Below are positions 58,927-64,000 of a stretch of 64,000 bases of DNA, piece after piece. The DNA lies in assembly GCA_021372245.1 (NCBI GenBank), contig JAJFUV010000073.1, forward strand, positions 1 through 64,000, read 5' to 3'. A model generated the notes under the pieces. It saw only the letters and a program-made list of their open reading frames with translations, did not search any database and was not told the DNA's origin. A program made the translations under genes and the position numbers. Numbering within the stretch: position 1 is the stretch's first letter; the number at the start of each line of letters is the position of its first letter. This stretch comes from Terriglobales bacterium (lineage in GTDB: Bacteria; Acidobacteriota; Terriglobia; Bryobacterales; Bryobacteraceae).

Positions 58927-60945
58927 TCAGCGGTGCGCACGATCGCGCAGAATGGGCTTCACGCGCCAATCCGCCTCCGCGCCGAACCGGCGATTGCGTC
59001 CGCCGAAACCATCGGGCGTGTCGCCGTAGACAACGCGCGTGACAGTGAGGTACACCGCCGCGCATACGAGCGACGCCGCGGCAAGGCCCCATATCCAGCG
59101 CCGCATCCGCGGCCGCCGGCAGTCTTCGTTCGCCATGACGGGCGGTGACGCCGGGCGCGCGCAAAGCAGGATCAGCACCGTTACCACCAGGGCATTGACG
59201 AAGATGGTCCCTTCCGTGGCCAGACGCTGCTCATGAAACGACACCAGGGCCTTCTCGAAGTTGCCGATCACGATGGCCCACAGAAACAGCAAATAGAAGA
59301 GCTGCCCTTTGCCCAGCCAGTCGCCCGGAATGACGGCGAGCGGACGGCGCATGTGGGCGAGGAGCAGCGTCACCGTGCAGGCGGCGATCAGCGCGAAAAT
59401 CAGGTTGAACCAGGCGAGCGCGGACATCTGCCAGAAGCTCATGAGCGGCGCCTTCATCATGAGCGTCACCGAGCGGAAGCCGCCCGTGCGTTCCGCCGTC
59501 CAGTCGCTCACGTTCTTAACCAGGTTCACGTACAGGAGCACGTTCAGGATGAAGAAGACCGCGACCGCCTCCGTCCAGCGGCGCACGCGCGGTTCGCTGA
59601 CGCGCACAGGGATGCGCCGGGCTAGCATGCTCATCGGCAGGACGATGGCGAGGCCATAGAAGAGTCCGACTCCCTGCTCGGCCATGATGCTATGCCAATT
59701 CGCCGAGTGCCAATGCGCCCAAGCCTGGACCGTGGCAGGATCGCTCGTCAGGGCCGGATTGCCAGGCATGTAAAGCAGAATCTTCAGGGTCTGCGCAATT
59801 TGAAATCCAACGCCGCCGATCAGGCCGGAGAGCAGAGCCACATCCACCACCGGCTTCAGGTTGTTGCGGCGCATGTAACGGGCCAGGCCCAGCAGCACTC
59901 CCAGCACGATGGCCCAGTTGTCGCCACGCGGAGGCACCATGCGGAAGCCGCCGATACCTTGGAACATGTTCGACAGCAGCACTGGTCCGGCCAGAAAGGT
60001 CAGCAGTCCTCCCACCGCCATGTGCAGCGGCAGGGACGCGCCGGAGCGGAATTTGCCGTATCTCACGAAATACAGCGCGATGCCGGTCGCCAGGCCCAGG
60101 ATCCAGCCCATGTGATTGCTGAGGTCGTAAAAGACCTGCGGCCAGTTGCTCATCAACAGCGCGGGATCGAATGGCTTGCCGGTGACCCGGTCGATAGCCG
60201 TCAGATCCCCCTGCGGGTGAACGATGAGGGAAAGCATCGGCGCCAGCCATCCGGCTGCGGCAAGCCCGTTGTGGACCAGTCCACCGGCGAGCGCGCCCAA
60301 CGCGCCGAAACCGGCCAGCAGGTGTATCTTCTCGAATCGCCGCTCCCAGAGATCGAACAGGCACAAGGCGAACAGGGCTTCCAGCACCGCCAGCCAATCG
60401 CTGTCGAGCCAGTAGAACGGGTTGCGCTGGCGCCCCCAAACCGCGTCGAAGCCGGCCGCCTGCCGCTGGGTGACGTACCAGCGGGCGACGTCGTCCATGA
60501 AGAAGTAGTCGAGGGCCCAAACGGCGAAAACGCAGATCACCGGGCGGAACAATGCGGTCATTCGTTCGCGATCTTCGATTGCCGCGTAAGCCGTGCCCGC
60601 GCCCCCGAGTGACGCCCACAGGAATCCGATGGCGAAGACGGCGAAGATGCCGTAGATTTGCGTCGGCAGGTGGCCGCTGTGCGTGTAGCTGATGGCCGGC
60701 ATGTAGGACATCGATCCGCCGAAAGCCCAGCCGATAGCGCCGAAGAAGGCGAAGAACGGCACCCGCTCGCGCCAGTCCTGGCGTTCCGAAAACAGGGCCA
60801 CGGCCACCGCGCAGAGCATACCCGGCATCATGGCGCCGAACTCATGGCCGAAGTTGCCACGGATGCCCCAGCCGATCGATAGCGACAACATCGCCAGCAG
60901 CAGACTTGGGAGGCGCAGCAGCGGGTTTCCCGGAGAGAGGTTCAT
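58927..60945 (-). CDS. Large polytopic membrane protein of unknown function
   Basis: 672 residues with about 15 predicted transmembrane helices, for example LLLAMLSLSIGWGIRGNFGH near the N-terminus, then VFAIGFLWASLGGAGTAYAA, LGLATGIALYFV, AVGGLLTFLAGPVLLSNMF and ANWHSIMAEQGVGLFYGLAIVL. The repeated glycines and the first-helix GWGIRGNFGHEFGAM motif look conserved, but I do not recognise the family. A soluble basic tail ends ...ILRDRAHR. It starts 6 nt after the end of the HpcH/HpaI-aldolase gene on the same strand, so a role in the same process (perhaps transport) is possible. It is convergent with metH, with 4 nt between. Confidence 0.75.
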   Translation of the reverse strand: MNLSPGNPLLRLPSLLLAMLSLSIGWGIRGNFGHEFGAMMPGMLCAVAVALFSERQDWRERVPFFAFFGAIGWAFGGSMSYMPAISYTHSGHLPTQIYGIFAVFAIGFLWASLGGAGTAYAAIEDRERMTALFRPVICVFAVWALDYFFMDDVARWYVTQRQAAGFDAVWGRQRNPFYWLDSDWLAVLEALFALCLFDLWERRFEKIHLLAGFGALGALAGGLVHNGLAAAGWLAPMLSLIVHPQGDLTAIDRVTGKPFDPALLMSNWPQVFYDLSNHMGWILGLATGIALYFVRYGKFRSGASLPLHMAVGGLLTFLAGPVLLSNMFQGIGGFRMVPPRGDNWAIVLGVLLGLARYMRRNNLKPVVDVALLSGLIGGVGFQIAQTLKILLYMPGNPALTSDPATVQAWAHWHSANWHSIMAEQGVGLFYGLAIVLPMSMLARRIPVRVSEPRVRRWTEAVAVFFILNVLLYVNLVKNVSDWTAERTGGFRSVTLMMKAPLMSFWQMSALAWFNLIFALIAACTVTLLLAHMRRPLAVIPGDWLGKGQLFYLLFLWAIVIGNFEKALVSFHEQRLATEGTIFVNALVVTVLILLCARPASPPVMANEDCRRPRMRRWIWGLAAASLVCAAVYLTVTRVVYGDTPDGFGGRNRRFGAEADWRVKPILRDRAHR

Positions 60946-60951
60946 AGATTG

Positions 60952-61809
60952 TCAGTACAATGGCCGCTTCTTCACGGCGGTGTCCGTCTTTCCAAGCGGC
61001 GCGAGCAATTGGTTCGCCCCCGCCGCCATGAAACCAAGCTCGCTCGACGCCTGGAAGAAACTGAATCCTTCGTTCCGGTATTGCGCGATGGCCTCGGCAC
61101 TGGCTGCAGGGCGACCAACCGGAATGTTGTTTCGCTTCGCCGCGGCCACGACCTTGCGGATGGCGTCCCGCACTTCAGTTACGTCTTGGCGTCCGCGGTG
61201 GCCGTAGGAAAAGGAAAGATCGTTCACCCCGATAAACAGAACGTCGAGGCCGTGGACGGCTGCGATCTCGTCGATCCTCTCCACCGCGCGCTTCTCCTCG
61301 ATGATGGCGATCACCATCACGTTGCGGTCCGCGAAGTCCCTGTACCCTTCCGGCGCGGGCCAGCGGAAAGCTGCCAGGCCGGGACCGGCTCCCCGCCTGC
61401 CGAGCGGCGGATACTTGCAGGCCTCTACGGCCTGCCGCGCCAGCTCAGGCGTGGAGGTGAATGGGAAAATCACGCCCAGCGCGCCGATGTCCAGCGCGCG
61501 CTTGGCGGTCCAGGGTTCGTTGACCGGCACGCGGATGAACGGGATGGCCTTCATGCCTCGCGTGGCCAGGATCATGTTGCGGGCGGTTTCCAGCGTCACC
61601 GGCGAGTGCTCCATCTCGATCCAGAGATAGTCGAAGCCCAGGCCGGCCGCCTGCGCCGCCACCTCGGGGCTCGCCACTGTGATGGTTACACCCACCGCGG
61701 GCTGCCCGGCTTTGAGCAGCACACGGACGGGATTATCCGCCAACTCCTGGGCCGCAAGGGGCGTGGAGGCCAGCGTCAGAAGCGAAAACAGCAGCAATCG
61801 AATGTGCAT
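60952..61809 (-). CDS. Secreted HpcH/HpaI-family aldolase
   Basis: 285 residues from ATG 61809, which starts a signal peptide (MHIRLLLFSLLTLASTPLAAQ). The class II aldolase pattern is complete: VGVTITVASPEVAAQAAGLGFDYLWIEMEHSP, a substrate arginine in FIRVPVNEP, LGVIFPFTST, metal-site VIAIIEEKRAVERIDEIA and VLFIGVNDLSFSYG. Such enzymes cleave 2-keto-4-hydroxy acids to pyruvate and an aldehyde in the cytoplasm. A signal peptide is unusual; the protein could act outside the membrane on lignin- or sugar-acid breakdown products. The upstream region is shared with the divergent TetR gene. Confidence 0.8.
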   Translation of the reverse strand: MHIRLLLFSLLTLASTPLAAQELADNPVRVLLKAGQPAVGVTITVASPEVAAQAAGLGFDYLWIEMEHSPVTLETARNMILATRGMKAIPFIRVPVNEPWTAKRALDIGALGVIFPFTSTPELARQAVEACKYPPLGRRGAGPGLAAFRWPAPEGYRDFADRNVMVIAIIEEKRAVERIDEIAAVHGLDVLFIGVNDLSFSYGHRGRQDVTEVRDAIRKVVAAAKRNNIPVGRPAASAEAIAQYRNEGFSFFQASSELGFMAAGANQLLAPLGKTDTAVKKRPLY

Positions 61810-61846
61810 GGAAGGAAGCCTTCTGGACATGGTGCCACTTTGGGGC

Positions 61847-61874
61847 TTGACACTTTTCGATATAAACGTATAAT
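61847..61874 (+). promoter_or_regulatory. Consensus sigma-70 promoter of the TetR/efflux operon
   Basis: TTGACA at 61847-61852 and TATAAT at 61869-61874, both perfect, are separated by 16 nt. The -10 ends 29 nt before the TetR ATG. This is the strongest promoter-like sequence seen in the window, in a locally AT-rich stretch. Confidence 0.75.
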
Positions 61875-61888
61875 TAAAACAGACGTTT
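61864..61888. promoter_or_regulatory. Candidate TetR operator overlapping the -10 element
   Basis: AAACGT (61864-61869) and ACGTTT (61883-61888) form an inverted repeat with a 13-nt centre that covers the -10 and likely start point. A related GAACGTATG occurs at the TetR start codon. The position suits autorepression. Confidence 0.45.
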
Positions 61889-61903
61889 GATTCAGGCGAA
61901 CGT

Positions 61904-62578
61904 ATGACACAAATCATTCAGGCCACCGATACCAAGCAGCGAATCCTTAACGCCGCCGAAAAACTCTTCGCCCAGCACGGCCTGGCCGCCACCTCGCTGC
62001 GCGCCATCACCGCCGAGGCGGGGGTGAACCTGGCCTCGGTGAACTATCACTTCCGTTCCAAGGAAGAGCTGATCCGTGCCATATACAGGAGACGGCTGGA
62101 GCCCATCAACCAGCGGCGTCTGGAAATGCTCGACCAAGCCGAGCGCGAGGCGGCGCCCAAACCCGCCCCGCTCGAGAAGATCCTTGACGCGCTGCTTGAT
62201 CCCCTGTTGGAGGCCAAGGGCAGCGACGCCGGTGCGGGCGTGCAGGTCCTGCTGGGCCGCGTGTACGCGGAACCGGGCGGAATTGCGGTCCAGATGCTCA
62301 AGGAACAGATGGCCGAAGCCGGTCAGCGCTTCGGGGCCGCTTTGCATCGGGCGCTACCCAAGCTTTCACGCGCCGAATTGGCCTGGCGCATGCACTTCGT
62401 CATCGGTGCGCTGGCCCATACGTTGGTGGCCGGAAAACTTCTCGAGTATATTTCCGGCGGGGAATGCAGCGCGGACGACACAGAGTACGCGCACAGGAAC
62501 ATGATCGCCTTCGCGCTCGCCGGGCTCAATGCGCCTCCCCTGAAGACAACCGCGCCCGCCAGGAAGGTGAAATCATGA
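61904..62578 (+). CDS. TetR/AcrR-family transcriptional regulator
   Basis: 224 residues. The N-terminal helix-turn-helix is typical (TKQRILNAAEKLFAQHGLAATSLRAITAEAGVNLASVNYHFRSKEELIRAIYRR). The C-terminal ligand domain (LLGRVYAEPG, RMHFVIGALAHTLVAGKLL) is the variable part. Its stop overlaps the start of the TolC-like gene by ATGA, so it heads the efflux operon and probably represses it until an inducer binds. A candidate operator overlaps its own promoter. Confidence 0.92.
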   Translation: MTQIIQATDTKQRILNAAEKLFAQHGLAATSLRAITAEAGVNLASVNYHFRSKEELIRAIYRRRLEPINQRRLEMLDQAEREAAPKPAPLEKILDALLDPLLEAKGSDAGAGVQVLLGRVYAEPGGIAVQMLKEQMAEAGQRFGAALHRALPKLSRAELAWRMHFVIGALAHTLVAGKLLEYISGGECSADDTEYAHRNMIAFALAGLNAPPLKTTAPARKVKS

Positions 62579-63900
62579 TGCGCGCAATCGCAGTTCTCCT
62601 CTTTGCCGCTGTTTCTGCAATGGCGCAGAACGCACCCGTGCTGCGCCTGGATATGAAGCGCGCGGTGGAAATCGCTTTAGCCCCCAACGGCAACGTGCGT
62701 ATCGCGCTGGCGCGCGAGTACACCGTTCAGGCCAAGGCCCGCACAGCGCAAGCGCGCGGATTCCTGCTGCCGGACTTCTATGCCGCCGTGGGCCAGCAGA
62801 ACCTGACGCGAAATCTCGAGGCCATGGGCATCCGGGTGCAAGTTCCCATTCCAGGTTTCCACTTCCCCACGTTCGTGGGCCCCTTCAACGTCTTCGACGC
62901 GAGAGCTTCGGTGACACAGACGCTGTTCGATTTCAGTTCCATCCGCCGTCTTCAGGCCGCGCGGGCCGCGCAGCGGGCGGTGACGGCGGAGAGCGAGGCG
63001 ACTGACAATCAGGTGGCGGATCAGGTGGCGCGGACTTACCTGGCGGCGTCCAGTGCCGAAGCTCACCTGGACGCGGCTCGTGCCAACGTCACTTTGGCTG
63101 AGTCGCTGCTCGACCTCGCTCTGAACATGAAGGCCGCCGGCACGGGCACCGGCATTGAAGTCACCCGCGCGCGCGTGCAATTGGCCAACGAAAATCAGAA
63201 GTTGCTGGTGGCGGAAAGCGGGCGCACGCAGGCCCATCTGAAGCTGCTCAAGGTCATGGGGCTCGCTCTCCACACGCGTCTGGAACTTATGGACCACCTC
63301 AGCCACAAGGCCGTGGAAGTGCAGCCCATCGAGAAGGCCATTGAGACGGCACTCGTCGAGCGGCCAGACTGGAAGGCTCAGCAGTTGAGGGAAGACAGTA
63401 CGAAATACAGCTATGGGGCGGCTAAGTTTGAGCGGCTGCCCACCATCAGCGCCTTTGGCGACTACGGCTCCAGCGGCACCAGCATCAATAACTCGTTGCC
63501 CACGCGCACCATCGGTGTACAGGCGCGCCTGTCGATCTGGGATGGTGGCCGCCGCGACGCCCGGCGCGCCGAAGCGCACTCGGTCTATCGTGCCGAGCAG
63601 GTCCGTTCGCGCGACCTGAAGGAGCAGATCGAACTCGAATTGCGCCTGTCACAGGAGAACCTCCGTTCCGCGGACCAGCAGGTGAAAGTGGCCGCGGAAG
63701 GCCTGGCTTTGGCGGAGAACGAGTTGGCGCAAGCCCAGCGCCGTTACACAGCCGGTGTGACAAACAGCATCGAGGTGACCGATGCGCAGGCGCGCCTGGA
63801 ACGGGCGCGCGACAGCCGGATCGGCGCACTGGTCGACTACAACCTTGCGTGGCTGGATCTGAACGCGGCCATGGGCACCACGCGCCGCGCTCTCCAGTAG
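62575..63900 (+). CDS. TolC-family outer-membrane efflux protein, second copy
   Basis: 441 residues from ATG 62575 with a signal peptide (ending AVSAMAQ). Outer-membrane efflux repeats are seen in ALAREYTVQAKARTAQARGFLLPDFYA and LNMKAAGTGTGIEVTRARVQLANENQKLLVAESG, and in the C-terminal RRYTAGVTNSIEVTDAQARLERARDSRIGALVDYNLAWLDLNAAMG. It forms the exit channel for the pump encoded downstream. It is translationally coupled to the TetR gene and lies 18 nt before an adaptor-like gene that runs out of the window. Confidence 0.9.
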   Translation: MMRAIAVLLFAAVSAMAQNAPVLRLDMKRAVEIALAPNGNVRIALAREYTVQAKARTAQARGFLLPDFYAAVGQQNLTRNLEAMGIRVQVPIPGFHFPTFVGPFNVFDARASVTQTLFDFSSIRRLQAARAAQRAVTAESEATDNQVADQVARTYLAASSAEAHLDAARANVTLAESLLDLALNMKAAGTGTGIEVTRARVQLANENQKLLVAESGRTQAHLKLLKVMGLALHTRLELMDHLSHKAVEVQPIEKAIETALVERPDWKAQQLREDSTKYSYGAAKFERLPTISAFGDYGSSGTSINNSLPTRTIGVQARLSIWDGGRRDARRAEAHSVYRAEQVRSRDLKEQIELELRLSQENLRSADQQVKVAAEGLALAENELAQAQRRYTAGVTNSIEVTDAQARLERARDSRIGALVDYNLAWLDLNAAMGTTRRALQ

Positions 63901-63918
63901 ATAGGGAGTGAAGCACTC

Positions 63919-64000
63919 ATGAAAAATAGAATCGTCGTTGTTGTCTTGGTAGCGGTCGTGGCGCTCATCGCCTGGGGGACGTATCACTGGCTGCGCCGTC
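63919..64000 (+). CDS. Start of a membrane-anchored secretion/efflux adaptor (HlyD-like), cut by the window end
   Basis: Only 27 codons are in the window: a start ATG, two basic residues, then one hydrophobic helix (IVVVVLVAVVALIAWGTYHWL) and RR. An N-terminal anchor of this type directly after a TolC gene is usual for HlyD/EmrA adaptors. The rest is not visible, so the call depends on context. Confidence 0.55.
   Translation, partial: MKNRIVVVVLVAVVALIAWGTYHWLRR

Overview
The window is GC-rich bacterial chromosome, densely packed on both strands. It most resembles an Acidobacteriota genome of the Solibacter/Bryobacter type. The markers are two tandem orphan MacB-like permeases without an ATPase (acidobacterial duplicated orphan permeases), a VWFA-related secreted protein of the acidobacterial type, an Oar-like TonB receptor with an N-terminal carboxypeptidase-regulatory domain, menaquinone synthesis by the futalosine route, and many secreted (Sec or Tat) carbohydrate-related proteins. 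No rRNA, tRNA, CRISPR array, intact insertion sequence or prophage was seen.

Layout. 1-1.7 kb: 5' part of a B12-dependent (class II) ribonucleotide reductase on the minus strand, with two NrdR-box-like sites upstream. 1.8-7.4 kb: an accessory patch with a secreted O-methyltransferase, a DUF6544-type protein, a gene interrupted by an in-frame TAG, a zinc phospholipase C-like protein, a 56-residue lmo0937-type membrane peptide, a SYLF protein, a transposase relic, and a hydrolase-like gene with a doubtful 5' end. 7.4-12.6 kb: minus-strand operon of a 1126-residue TPR protein, a VWFA protein and a cyclase-family hydrolase. 12.8-18.9 kb: two secreted oxidoreductase-like proteins, DUF1015, a PAS sensor that has lost its histidine-kinase residues, and an FkbM methyltransferase. 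19-29.8 kb: plus-strand run of a MetE-like zinc methyltransferase translationally coupled to an oligogalacturonate-lyase-like propeller, a DUF2961 (GH172) hydrolase coupled to a cupin, two orphan permeases and a beta-helix protein.

29.8-34.6 kb: sdhCAB and dinB (minus). 34.6-40.2 kb: a TolC / adaptor / RND efflux operon with overlapping genes. 40.2-44.2 kb: prfA-prmC, DUF1385, a guanine-deaminase-like enzyme and DUF192 (minus). 44.2-46.2 kb: UbiA prenyltransferase plus aminofutalosine synthase, for menaquinone. 46.3-49.7 kb: a polyamine island with a PLP decarboxylase overlapping a deoxyhypusine-synthase-like protein, divergent from agmatine deiminase. 49.8-53 kb: TonB receptor with a clear terminator. 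53.2-58.9 kb: PhoR/PhoB-like two-component pair followed by metH. 58.9-61.8 kb: a large unknown membrane protein and a secreted HpcH/HpaI aldolase. 61.8-64 kb: a TetR-controlled TolC/HlyD efflux operon cut by the window end.

Core respiration (sdh plus menaquinone synthesis), B12-dependent metabolism (nrdJ, metH), translation termination and efflux surround accessory modules for plant-polysaccharide use and polyamine chemistry. The least explained items are the kinase without its catalytic residues, the TAG-interrupted gene, the deoxyhypusine-synthase-like polyamine island, the MetE-like/pectin-lyase-like pair, and two large proteins of unknown function.
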